Positions 1 through 6,876 of a stretch of DNA of 10,206 nt are shown here, one piece after another. The notes under the pieces are model-generated. The model saw nothing but the letters and a program-made list of their open reading frames with translations, searched no databases and was not told where the DNA came from. The translations under genes and the position numbers were made by a program. The stretch spans positions 1-10,206 of the forward strand of contig CAAEKX010000329.1 in the NCBI GenBank assembly GCA_900756605.1, written 5' to 3'. Position 1 is the stretch's first letter; each line of letters opens with the position of its first letter. The stretch comes from Coriobacteriia bacterium. Lineage in GTDB: Bacteria > Actinomycetota > Coriobacteriia > Coriobacteriales > QAMH01.

Positions 1-29
1 AGACGGGGGCCACACCTAATGTCTCATTC

Positions 30-875
30 CTACGCCCTCTTGCGATAGCCAAACCAGTAAACGAGGCCGACGAAGATGCATCCGCCGATGATGTTGCCCA
101 GGGTGGCAAAGCCGATGTTGTAGAACACGCCACCCCAGTTGCACAACGCCATCTGCGCCTCGGTGCCAAAGCCGCATGCCGCGGCAACGACACCCATGGG
201 CAGCAGAAACATGTTGGCCACGCAGTGCTCGAAGCCCATGGCGACGAATGCCATGACGGGAAAGATCGTCGTGAAGATCTTGTCGATGACCGTGCGCCCG
301 GCAAAGCCCATCCACACCGCAAGGCAGACGAGGAAGTTGCACATGATGCCGCGGAAGATGATCTGCGCGGGATCAAGGCTGATCTTTCCCGATGCGACCG
401 TGACCATCTGAGCGCCGATGGTATTGTCCCCCGCCTTGATGGCCATGATGGAGCAGCCGAAGACGATGCCGACGAGCACGAGCGATCCCGCGAAATTGCC
501 GAGCCAGACAACGACCCAATTCTTCAGGACCTTGACCCAGGCAAAGCGCTTGCTCGCGGCACCCATGACCATAAGGCAGTTGCCCGTGAAGAGCTCGGCA
601 CCCGCAACGATCACGCAAATGAGGCCGAGCGAGAAGCAAAAGCCACCAAGGATGTTGGACGCGGCAAAGCCAAGCGTCGGATCTGCCTTCACGCAGGTCA
701 TGAACAGTGCCCCCGAGCCGATGAGCATGCCGGCCATGAGCGCGAGCACGATCATGCGCCCGACCTCCATATTCGCCTTGCCGAGCCCGACGGCCTCGGC
801 CTTCTGCTCGAGTGCCGTACCTGACAGGCAATCCGGCTTGATTGCGTTTATCTCCTCGGGCTGTAACTCGGCCAT
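30..875 (-). CDS. Formate/nitrite transporter (FNT/FocA-like) family channel
   Basis: This is a predicted pentameric inner-membrane channel for small monovalent anions such as formate, nitrite or hydrosulfide. The 281-residue product is very hydrophobic, with about six membrane segments (roughly residues 40-62, 74-95, 115-137, 163-184, 197-220 and 245-274). Family hallmarks are GAELFTGN at residues 92-99 and GFEHCVANM at 214-222; the latter holds the pore histidine (His217), matching the conserved central histidine of FocA. I chose the ATG at 875 because GGGAGGAG (positions 882-889) lies 6 nt upstream. An in-frame ATG at 914 would add 13 basic residues and swallow that ribosome binding site. 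The gene is divergent from the NYN gene. FNT members differ in substrate and I cannot tell formate from nitrite by eye. Formate is plausible because a class III ribonucleotide reductase is nearby. Family assignment is firm; substrate is inference. Confidence 0.93.
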   Translation of the reverse strand: MAELQPEEINAIKPDCLSGTALEQKAEAVGLGKANMEVGRMIVLALMAGMLIGSGALFMTCVKADPTLGFAASNILGGFCFSLGLICVIVAGAELFTGNCLMVMGAASKRFAWVKVLKNWVVVWLGNFAGSLVLVGIVFGCSIMAIKAGDNTIGAQMVTVASGKISLDPAQIIFRGIMCNFLVCLAVWMGFAGRTVIDKIFTTIFPVMAFVAMGFEHCVANMFLLPMGVVAAACGFGTEAQMALCNWGGVFYNIGFATLGNIIGGCIFVGLVYWFGYRKRA

Positions 876-1032
876 GCGCCTCTCCTCCCGCCTCATCTTG
901 CGCCCCGTACCCACGAGGCAGTTGACGAGTTGTACTCATTTCCTGTCGGTTTACAGAACAGGATTTTACATGAGCTATCATGAGCGAGATTAATTACGTC
1001 ACTATGTATTCGCATACGGAAACGGACACACC

Positions 1033-2052
1033 ATGCACGACGAAGTAAACGATGAGCCGCGTCTCGCGCTCCTCATCGACGCGGACAACATCTCCGCCAA
1101 GTACCTCCCCGTCATCCTCAACGAGATTCCACGCTACGGTGTGGCGACCTATCGCCGCATCTACGGAGACTTCACCGACCCGCAGGCAGCAAAATGGCGT
1201 CCCAAGCTGCTCGACAACTCCATCACGCCCGTCCAGCAGTTCAGCAACGTCAAGAGCCACAAACCGGGCGAAAAGGCGGGCAAGAACGCGACCGACTCCA
1301 CGCTCATCATCGACGCGATGGACATCCTATATGCAGGCAAGGTCGATGGTTTCGTCATCGTCTCCTCCGACAGCGACTTCACGCGCCTGGCCGCCCGCCT
1401 GCGTGAAAGCAACATGATCGTGGTCGGTATGGGGCGCAACCAGACCGCAGTGTCGTTCAGACATGCCTGCACCAAGTTCGTGAACATCGAATACCTCTAC
1501 AAACTGCAGCGCAGCAAGAACGGCGATGACGCGGACATCGAGACCGACGACGTCGAGGAAATCGAGGAGCAGTCCCCCATCGACGCGGAGAGCATCGAAA
1601 CCACGGTTTCTCTGCGTGACGTGGGCGCCGTCATGGGCGGTATCATCCACACGAACGACAACCGCGGCAGGACCACGTCGCTTGCGGAGGTGGGTGCCGC
1701 CCTCAACAACAAGTTCCCCGACTTCGACGTGCGCAATTTCGGCTATAGCCAGCTCTCCAAGCTCATCGAGGACTTCGACCGCTTCGAGCTCGTGAAGACC
1801 AACGTGGGCTACGACGTGCGCATCGCGGACACACGCGATGACATCAAGCAGGTCGAGCAGTTCATGGTTCTCGAAATCGGCCGCCACAAGAACAAATCGA
1901 TGAGCATCACGTCGCTTGCCTCGAAGGTGCATGACACGTTCCCGCAGTTCAACGTCAAGGACACGGGGTATTCGCAGTTCTACAAGTTCGTCGACAGCAT
2001 CAAGGGCATTCACGTCACCGGCGGCAAACGCAAGTACGCACATCTGGATTAG
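1033..2052 (+). CDS. NYN-domain protein with two OST-HTH/LOTUS domains
   Basis: The product is a predicted cytoplasmic RNA-acting protein of 339 residues. Residues 10-157 form a NYN (LabA-like, PIN-fold) nuclease domain. The expected acidic residues are visible: Asp16 and Asp18 in LIDADN, Asp88 and Asp94 in the middle helix, and Asp113 and Asp115 in SSDSDF. An acidic linker (about 163-190) leads to two related OST-HTH/LOTUS domains at about 190-262 and 270-338. They share a KFPDFDVRNFGYSQL / TFPQFNVKDTGYSQF signature and look like an internal duplication. NYN domains are metal-dependent ribonucleases and LOTUS domains bind RNA; the substrate of this bacterial family is not established. ATG 1033 is the only ATG in the frame after an in-frame stop at 991, but the Shine-Dalgarno is poor. 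It is a single gene, divergent from the channel gene and convergent with feoB. Confidence 0.93.
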   Translation: MHDEVNDEPRLALLIDADNISAKYLPVILNEIPRYGVATYRRIYGDFTDPQAAKWRPKLLDNSITPVQQFSNVKSHKPGEKAGKNATDSTLIIDAMDILYAGKVDGFVIVSSDSDFTRLAARLRESNMIVVGMGRNQTAVSFRHACTKFVNIEYLYKLQRSKNGDDADIETDDVEEIEEQSPIDAESIETTVSLRDVGAVMGGIIHTNDNRGRTTSLAEVGAALNNKFPDFDVRNFGYSQLSKLIEDFDRFELVKTNVGYDVRIADTRDDIKQVEQFMVLEIGRHKNKSMSITSLASKVHDTFPQFNVKDTGYSQFYKFVDSIKGIHVTGGKRKYAHLD

Positions 2053-2056
2053 GACG

Positions 2057-2140
2057 GTCATTTCGAGCGGAGGCGCGTGCTCTCTCTCCTGTCATTTCGA
2101 GCGAAGGCGCGTGCTCTCTCTCCTGTCATTTCGAGCGGAG
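2057..2140. repeat. Two tandem 34-bp units plus a partial third
   Basis: Units at 2057-2090 and 2091-2124 differ at one base (gagcggagg versus gagcgaagg). The first 16 bases recur at 2125-2140, where the sequence runs on into a longer palindromic element. Each unit starts with GTCATTTCGAGCG, which is also the left end of the palindrome. The array therefore looks like the head of the element copied in tandem. It starts 4 bp after the NYN stop codon. Confidence 0.85.
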
Positions 2141-2250
2141 CGAAGCGTAGTCGAGAAATCTCGCCATAGATTTCTCCACTCCGCGACCTTACGGTCGCTT
2201 CGGTCGAAATGACAATGGGAGGCCCTACGGCCGCTCCGGTCGAAATGACA
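2124..2250. repeat. REP/MITE-like palindromic element with a duplicated right end
   Basis: The ends form an 11-bp perfect inverted repeat (TGTCATTTCGA at 2124-2134 with its complement at 2204-2214). The centre is a second perfect pair (GAGAAATCT at 2153-2161, complement at 2168-2176) around a 6-nt loop. The right arm carries its own small hairpin (GCGACC-TTAC-GGTCGC, 2183-2198). The last 28 bases of the right arm are repeated at 2223-2250 with three changes. Elements with GTCATTTCGA...TCGAAATGAC ends are, from memory, common in intergenic regions of unrelated bacteria. Lying between two convergent genes, the RNA would fold strongly in both directions and may serve as a bidirectional transcription end, but there is no U-tract. 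Confidence 0.8.
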
Positions 2251-2260
2251 GGGGGGGACG

Positions 2261-4738
2261 CTAGCCCAGACCGAGCAACAACCCGATGCCATGCACGATG
2301 AAGGCGACAATCCAGGCAACGACGCACTGCAGCACGACGATAACTGCCGCGTACTTGCCGCCGAGCTCGTTTCTCACCGTGATAATCGCCATCACGCACG
2401 GCGTGTACAGCAACACGAACATGAGGAACGTGTAGGCAGCTAGCGGGGTAAACAGCGTCGTGAGAAGCGCCAGGTTGCCACCGACGAGCTGCGTGATGGT
2501 CGAGATGACGTTCTCCTTGGCCATGAAGCCCGTGAGCACGGCCGTCGCAGCACGCCAATCCCCGAAACCGAGTGGCTCGAAGATGGGAGCGAAAATCGTA
2601 CCGATCCCCGCCAGCATGCTCTGAGACTGGTCGGCGACCACGTTGAATCGCACATCGAAGGTCTGCAGGAACCAGATAATGAGCGTCGCGATGAACACGA
2701 CCGTGAACGCCTTCTTCGCGAACTCCTTCGCCTTGTCCCAGGCAAGGCGGCACACGGTGCCCAGACTCGGCAGCCGGTAGTTGGGAAGCTCCATCACGAA
2801 GGGAACGGGCTCGCCACGAAACACCGTGCGGCTCAGGACGAACGCCGCGATGATGCCGACGACGATGCCGAGCAGATACAACGACAGCATCGCGAGCGCG
2901 GCGTACTGGGCAAAGAAGAAGCCGCAAAGCAACGCGTAGACCGGCAATTTCGCCGAACAGCTCATGAACGGCACGAGCATGATGGTCATGCGACGGTCAT
3001 GCTCGGAGGGAAGCGTGCGCGTTGCCATGATCGCGGGAACGCTGCATCCGAATCCCATGATGAGCGGCACGAAGCTGCGTCCCGACAAGCCGAGCTTGCG
3101 CAGGAGCTTGTCCATGAAGAATGCGACGCGTGCCATGTAGCCCGTATCCTCGAGCGCCGAAAGCAGCAGAAACAGCACGACGATAATGGGCAGAAACGAG
3201 AGGACAGTACCCACGCCGGGAAACACGCCATCGCAAACGAGCGAGACGACGAGCGGGTTGATCTCGAGCGATTCGAGCCCATCGCGCACGGCCTGCGTGA
3301 GCCACTCGATGCCCTCGCCCAATAGGTCCGAAAGCGGCTGCCCAACCACGTTGAAGGTCAGCCAGAAGACGACGGCCATGATGAGGATGAACATGGGGAT
3401 GGCCGTGTACTTGCCCGTCAGGATGCGGTCAGCCTTGAGGGAACGCTTGTGCTCGCGTGATTCGCGCGGGCGCCAGACGCACTTCGCACAGGCTTTCTCG
3501 ATAAAGGTAAAGCGCATGTCGCTGATGGCCGCCACGCGGTCAATGCCGGCCTCTTGCTCCATCTGCGCAACGATATGCTCGACGGCATCCAGCTCGTTGG
3601 CATCGAGGTCGAGCGCCTCGGTGACAAGCGAATCGCCCTCGATGAGCTTGGTTGCGGCAAAGCGTAACGGCAAGTCGGCGCGATGGGCGTGGTCTTCAAT
3701 GAGATGCATGACGCCGTGTATGCAGCGATGCACCGCTCCGTTATCGGGTCCGTCGGGTTCGCAGAAGTCGACACGACCCGGACGCAGCTGCTTGCGCGCG
3801 ACGACGAGCGCATGCTCGACAAGCTCGTCGATACCCTGATCGTTTGCCGCCGAGATGGGCACGACGGGAACGCCGAGCTCGGCCTCGAGCACGTTGACGT
3901 CGATGCTGCCTCCGCTCGCGGTGACCTCGTCCATCATGTTGAGCGCGATGACAAGCGGCACGTCGAGTTCCATGAGTTGCAGGCTCAGGTAGAGATTGCG
4001 CTCGATGTTCGTACCATCGACGATATCGATGATGGCATTGGGTTTCTCGTCGAGCACGAACTGGCGCGAGACGATTTCCTCGCTCGTATAGGGCGAGAGC
4101 GAGTAGATGCCCGGCAAGTCCGTCACCGTGACCTTGGAATGATTGCGTATCTCGCCGTCCTTGCGATCGACCGTCACGCCCGGGAAGTTACCGACGTGCT
4201 GGTTCGAACCGGTCAGCGCGTTGAAGAGCGTCGTCTTGCCCGCATTCTGATTGCCGACGAGGGCGAAGTTGATGGGCCTTCCCGCCGCGATCACATGCCC
4301 GGTGGGACGCGGACGGTAACGCTCGTTTGCGCCGTCCTTGAGAGCGCCATCGATGTCCTCCTCGCCAAAGGAGGGATGCAGCGTTTCTGATGCCATGACA
4401 GGGTCGGAGACGTTCTCCTTGGCGATGGGCTCCTCACGGTCGGCAGGGTTCTCGTCAATGTCGCCGATGGAGATCTGCGCGGCATCAGCCTTGCGAATCG
4501 TGAGCTCGTAGCCGCGTAGGCAAAGCTGGATGGGGTCGCCGAGCGGTGCCTCCTTGTGCGCCGTGACACGCACCCCAGGCGTGAGACCCATGTCGAAGAT
4601 ATGCTGGCGCAGCTGGTTTGACTCGCAATCGACGCTCGTGATGACGGCCGATGCGCCTATGGGCAGCTCATCGAGCGTGCGGGGCGTATCATGCCCGGCC
4701 GGGTCAATCATCGAATATGAGGTCTGTTCGTCTGTCAA
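2261..4738 (-). CDS. feoB: FeoA-FeoB fusion, ferrous iron transporter
   Basis: This is an inner-membrane Fe(II) uptake protein of 825 residues. Residues 19-92 are a FeoA-like SH3 domain (RTLDELPIGASAVI...DMGLTPG). A charged linker runs to about 153. The GTPase domain follows: G1 GNQNAGKT (162-169), G2 in FPGVTV (185-190), G3 DLPG (207-210), G4 NMMD (267-270) and G5 SAA (296-298). A helical regulatory region (about 330-420) precedes a membrane part starting near residue 445. It contains the conserved GFGCSVPA (562-569) and CSAKLPVY (594-601) motifs of the gate domains. The start is a TTG at 4738, supported by GGAGAG (4746-4751) with a 7-nt gap. The next in-frame ATG (4711) has no ribosome binding site. 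The gene is 25 bp downstream of the metallopeptidase gene, so they are probably co-transcribed. I see no Fur- or DtxR-like box in the upstream region. Confidence 0.96.
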   Translation of the reverse strand: MTDEQTSYSMIDPAGHDTPRTLDELPIGASAVITSVDCESNQLRQHIFDMGLTPGVRVTAHKEAPLGDPIQLCLRGYELTIRKADAAQISIGDIDENPADREEPIAKENVSDPVMASETLHPSFGEEDIDGALKDGANERYRPRPTGHVIAAGRPINFALVGNQNAGKTTLFNALTGSNQHVGNFPGVTVDRKDGEIRNHSKVTVTDLPGIYSLSPYTSEEIVSRQFVLDEKPNAIIDIVDGTNIERNLYLSLQLMELDVPLVIALNMMDEVTASGGSIDVNVLEAELGVPVVPISAANDQGIDELVEHALVVARKQLRPGRVDFCEPDGPDNGAVHRCIHGVMHLIEDHAHRADLPLRFAATKLIEGDSLVTEALDLDANELDAVEHIVAQMEQEAGIDRVAAISDMRFTFIEKACAKCVWRPRESREHKRSLKADRILTGKYTAIPMFILIMAVVFWLTFNVVGQPLSDLLGEGIEWLTQAVRDGLESLEINPLVVSLVCDGVFPGVGTVLSFLPIIVVLFLLLSALEDTGYMARVAFFMDKLLRKLGLSGRSFVPLIMGFGCSVPAIMATRTLPSEHDRRMTIMLVPFMSCSAKLPVYALLCGFFFAQYAALAMLSLYLLGIVVGIIAAFVLSRTVFRGEPVPFVMELPNYRLPSLGTVCRLAWDKAKEFAKKAFTVVFIATLIIWFLQTFDVRFNVVADQSQSMLAGIGTIFAPIFEPLGFGDWRAATAVLTGFMAKENVISTITQLVGGNLALLTTLFTPLAAYTFLMFVLLYTPCVMAIITVRNELGGKYAAVIVVLQCVVAWIVAFIVHGIGLLLGLG

Positions 4739-4745
4739 CTTTTAT

Positions 4746-4751
4746 CTCTCC
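4746..4751 (-). promoter_or_regulatory. Ribosome binding site fixing the TTG start of feoB
   Basis: GGAGAG on the minus strand lies 7 nt before the TTG at 4738. No ATG in this frame has a comparable site, so this decides the start and keeps the whole FeoA domain in the product. Confidence 0.7.
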
Positions 4752-4763
4752 GAGGTATCAAGT

Positions 4764-5312
4764 TCATGATAGCAGCTTGCGGCGCTCGCGCCAGTCGGGC
4801 AGAAAGCCGTCCATGAGCTCGTGGAAACGGGCGTTGTGACTCGGCTCGAGCATGTGCACGAGTTCGTGGACTACCACGTATTCCAGGCAACGCGGCGGAT
4901 AGAGCGCCAGACGCGTGTTGATGCAGACGCGGCCCGTCGCCGGCTGACACGAACCCCAGCGGCTCTTCATGTTTCGGAAGACAAGCTTCTTTACGCGCAC
5001 GCCGATGATGGGCTCCCATATCTCGAGCAAAGGCGCAACCGCCGCCTCGACGAGCACGCGCCACGTGCGCTTGTCTTCATCGCTCGCATAGGCGGCTTGG
5101 GCCATGGGAGACTCCGCAAGGCGAACGCGTTGCCGCTTGATCCAAGTGGCATGGCGTTCCACGGCATCGCACAGCTCATCCGTTGTCGCCGATGGCGGCG
5201 CGGAAACGATGAGCGTACCGTCACCTTCCACGCGCAGGCGAATGTTGCGCATGCCCTTGCGGCGTACCACGCGCACCCGATATCCAGCCAGCTCCATAAC
5301 CTTCTCATCCAT
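4764..5312 (-). CDS. YgjP/DUF45-type zinc metallopeptidase
   Basis: The product is a small predicted zinc-dependent hydrolase of 182 residues with no signal peptide. The N-terminal half is a beta-rich region typical of the family (YRVRVVRRKGMRNIRLRV, then IVSAPP). The diagnostic NMKSRWGSC motif is at 114-122. The metal site is HELVH at 149-153 with a likely third ligand, His159, in PSHN. Glu150 would be the catalytic base. Length and motif order fit YgjP-like (DUF45/M48-related) proteins, whose substrates are mostly unknown. The start at 5312 is favoured because TATCAT sits exactly 6 nt upstream, the layout of a leaderless transcript. Longer versions would run into the divergent patatin promoter. 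There is no good Shine-Dalgarno. The gene is followed after 25 bp by feoB, which suggests an operon whose functional logic is unclear. Confidence 0.88.
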   Translation of the reverse strand: MDEKVMELAGYRVRVVRRKGMRNIRLRVEGDGTLIVSAPPSATTDELCDAVERHATWIKRQRVRLAESPMAQAAYASDEDKRTWRVLVEAAVAPLLEIWEPIIGVRVKKLVFRNMKSRWGSCQPATGRVCINTRLALYPPRCLEYVVVHELVHMLEPSHNARFHELMDGFLPDWRERRKLLS

Positions 5313-5318
5313 GCGCCC

Positions 5319-5324
5319 ATGATA
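5319..5324 (-). promoter_or_regulatory. -10 box for the metallopeptidase-feoB operon (leaderless)
   Basis: On the minus strand TATCAT is followed by 6 nt (GGGCGC) and then the ATG at 5312. That spacing would put transcription start at or next to the A of the ATG. No clear -35 hexamer is present at 17-18 nt. The box is preceded by TTTTGTCT, exactly as on the opposite strand. This is inferred from sequence layout only. Confidence 0.55.
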
Positions 5325-5355
5325 AGACAAAAGTGCCCCGGCGAGTTTTGTCTTA
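5323..5355. promoter_or_regulatory. Perfect 10-bp inverted repeat in the divergent promoter; also repeat B copy 1
   Basis: TAAGACAAAA (5323-5332) and TTTTGTCTTA (5346-5355) are perfect complements around a 13-nt GC-rich centre. Each arm ends inside one of the two opposing -10 boxes, so a bound protein could control both genes. Alternatively, the symmetry only reflects the same promoter sequence used twice. Read on the minus strand, 5324-5354 matches 9554-9584 at 26 of 31 positions, so this is also a copy of an intergenic repeat. Operator, shared promoter motif and mobile repeat are all open readings. Confidence 0.6.
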
Positions 5356-5359
5356 CAAT
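5354..5359 (+). promoter_or_regulatory. -10 box for the patatin-like gene (leaderless)
   Basis: TACAAT is followed by 6 nt (GCTCCC) and the ATG at 5366, so transcription would begin at about the start codon. It is preceded by TTTTGTCT, and no -35 hexamer is obvious. No Shine-Dalgarno exists before 5366, as expected for a leaderless message. Confidence 0.6.
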
Positions 5360-5365
5360 GCTCCC

Positions 5366-6262
5366 ATGGAATCGTCACTGACAAGCAACGTGTTCGATAC
5401 CGCGCTCATCTTCGAGGGCGGCGGCATGCGCGCAAGCTATTCGAGCGCGATGGCAAACGTGCTACTCGAAAACGGCATCTTCTTCGACAACGTCTACGGG
5501 CTGTCCGCTGGGGCGAGCAATACGGTCAACTACGTCTCGCGTGATATCGACCGTACGAAGCGCTCTTTCGTCGACTTCGTGGAGGATCCCGATTTTGGCG
5601 GCATCAACACCTTGTTGCAGCACAAGGGCTTCTTCCACGCCGAGCACATCTACGAAGAGGCCGGACTGCCCGACGGCTTTCTCCCCTTCGATTTCGCCAC
5701 CTTCACGGCCAATCCCGCGAAGGTCACCATCGAGTCATTCGACCGCGACACGGGCGAGAGCGTGTACTGGACCAAGGACGATATGCAGACCATCGAGGAC
5801 TTGATGGTGCGCGTGCGCGCCTCATCGACGCTTCCGCTCGTCATGCCCTCCCCCAAGATCGGCGCCAGCCACTACTACGATGGCGGCTTGGGCGAAGGAG
5901 CGGGCTTTCTACTTCCCCGCGCACAGCGAGATGGCTTCACGCGCTTCCTCATCGTGCGCACGCGTCCGCGCGAGTACCGCAAGGCCCCGCCCCTGGGCCT
6001 GGGCGATAGAATCACCAACGCCATGCTCTGGGGCCGTCCCTACGTGGTAAACGCGCTCGAGAACCGCTGGTGGAAGTACAACCGCATGTGCGACGAAATA
6101 GAACGGCTCGAGGCCGCCGGCGATGCGTATGTCTTCTACGCCGAAGGCATGGCCGTCAGCAGCGGCGAGACCGACATCGCAAAGCTCCAGGCGAGCTATG
6201 ATGCCGGCCATGCGCAGGCAATGCGCGAACTACCCGCAATCAAGGAGTTTTTGGGGGTGTAG
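5366..6262 (+). CDS. Patatin-like phospholipase/acyl hydrolase (YjjU-type)
   Basis: The product is a predicted cytoplasmic serine acyl hydrolase of 298 residues with no signal peptide. The patatin catalytic parts are in order: oxyanion loop GGGMR (18-22), nucleophile elbow GLSAG with Ser47 (45-49), and the dyad aspartate Asp172 in DGGLGEG (172-178). SSTLPLVMPSP (153-163) is the usual segment before the aspartate. The C-terminal 100 residues are charged and helical (RENRWWKYN-like region, then a terminal helix), as in the YjjU group. The natural substrate, a phospholipid or other ester, cannot be told from sequence. I chose ATG 5366 because of the -10 box 6 nt upstream. An in-frame GTG at 5333 would put the promoter inside the gene. 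The stop codon is 3 bp from the nrdG stop on the other strand, so the two messages probably overlap at their 3' ends. Confidence 0.9.
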   Translation: MESSLTSNVFDTALIFEGGGMRASYSSAMANVLLENGIFFDNVYGLSAGASNTVNYVSRDIDRTKRSFVDFVEDPDFGGINTLLQHKGFFHAEHIYEEAGLPDGFLPFDFATFTANPAKVTIESFDRDTGESVYWTKDDMQTIEDLMVRVRASSTLPLVMPSPKIGASHYYDGGLGEGAGFLLPRAQRDGFTRFLIVRTRPREYRKAPPLGLGDRITNAMLWGRPYVVNALENRWWKYNRMCDEIERLEAAGDAYVFYAEGMAVSSGETDIAKLQASYDAGHAQAMRELPAIKEFLGV

Positions 6263-6265
6263 CCC

Positions 6266-6814
6266 CTACATCGTGTGCGTGGCGTAGACGGGATCGTCTG
6301 ACCACATGGCGACCTCGCCGGCAGTGAGCGTCGCGGGCATGTCGATGATGCGCTGGTTGGATGAACCGCGAAAACGCAACGAGATGTCGTGAAGCTCCTT
6401 GACGTAGGGACCATCGACAAGCACGTCGATGCAGGCGAGCATGCGATCGGTGACTTCGGTACGACGCAGATTAGTGGCATCAAGCAGGTCTTCGAGCAAG
6501 TCGCCCGTGAAGCACCAGATGGTCTTGTTTGGAAGCTCGGCCTTCACGCGCTCGAGAAAATCCACGAGACCACGCTGATTATCCGGCTCCATTGGCTCAC
6601 CGCCCAGAAGCGTGAGCCCGCGGATGTACGAGGGCCTCATGCTCTCGATGAGCTCGTCTTCCACCTCGCGCGTGAACGGCTCTCCGAAATCGAAGCTCCA
6701 GGTCTGGGGCTGGAAGCACTCCGCGCAATGATGCGTGCAGCCACTCACGAACAGCGTCGTGCGCGTGCCCGACCCATTGGCGATGTCACAGTATTTGATC
6801 TCGGCGTAGTTCAT
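6266..6814 (-). CDS. nrdG: Anaerobic ribonucleotide reductase activating protein (radical SAM)
   Basis: This is the activase that uses a [4Fe-4S] cluster and S-adenosylmethionine to place the glycyl radical on NrdD. The product has 182 residues. The cluster motif CTHHCAEC gives Cys26, Cys30 and Cys33 in CxxxCxxC spacing. GGEP at 71-74 is the SAM-binding motif. VDGPYV and the C-terminal RFRGSSNQR stretch are family signatures. It follows nrdD on the same strand after 76 bp, a gap mostly filled by a long palindrome. The Shine-Dalgarno is weak (GAAAG about 10 nt upstream), so nrdG may be made at a lower level than nrdD. It is convergent with the patatin gene. Confidence 0.97.
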   Translation of the reverse strand: MNYAEIKYCDIANGSGTRTTLFVSGCTHHCAECFQPQTWSFDFGEPFTREVEDELIESMRPSYIRGLTLLGGEPMEPDNQRGLVDFLERVKAELPNKTIWCFTGDLLEDLLDATNLRRTEVTDRMLACIDVLVDGPYVKELHDISLRFRGSSNQRIIDMPATLTAGEVAMWSDDPVYATHTM

Positions 6815-6837
6815 CGAAGCGTACTTTCAGTCAAGAT

Positions 6838-6876
6838 GAAAATGAGACAGTTGCTCTGAGCAACTGTCTCATTTTC
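6838..6876. repeat. Palindrome A copy 1 (19-bp arms), between nrdD and nrdG
   Basis: Perfect 19-nt arms (6838-6856 and 6858-6876) flank a single central T. The core arm is ATGAGACAGTTGCTC. The inner 31 bp (6842-6872) are identical, apart from the central base, to 9589-9619. It begins 14 nt after the nrdD stop. Transcribed with the operon it would form a very stable hairpin ending in AUUUUC, which could cause partial termination or protect the nrdD message end. The U-run is too short for a confident terminator. Confidence 0.85.

Noticed and set aside
1..29. ATGAGACA-like 8-mer on the minus strand just after the channel gene, as a third palindrome A copy
   Set aside because: Only 8-9 bases match and no complementary arm follows before the window edge.
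225..993. Plus-strand open frames across the channel gene
   Set aside because: They are antisense to a clear FNT protein and have biased shadow composition with no motifs.
915..1032. Promoters for the divergent channel and NYN genes
   Set aside because: TTTACA at 965-970 is a fair -35 candidate, but no good -10 box lies 16-18 nt beyond it, and nothing better was found on the minus strand. The region must hold promoters, but I cannot place them.
2057..2140. Tandem repeats as a CRISPR array
   Set aside because: The units abut with no unique spacers, there are only two to three, and they are parts of a longer palindromic element. No cas gene is present.
2058..2927. Arginine/histidine-rich minus-strand frame over the feoB 3' end and the repeat
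   Set aside because: It is an out-of-frame shadow of feoB that continues through the repeat element.
4195..4215. GGTTCGAACC resembling a tRNA T-loop
   Set aside because: It lies inside the feoB GTPase domain and has no acceptor, D or anticodon stem around it.
5313..5365. Fur or DtxR/IdeR iron-repressor box before the feoB operon
   Set aside because: The inverted repeat TAAGACAAAA/TTTTGTCTTA does not resemble either consensus.
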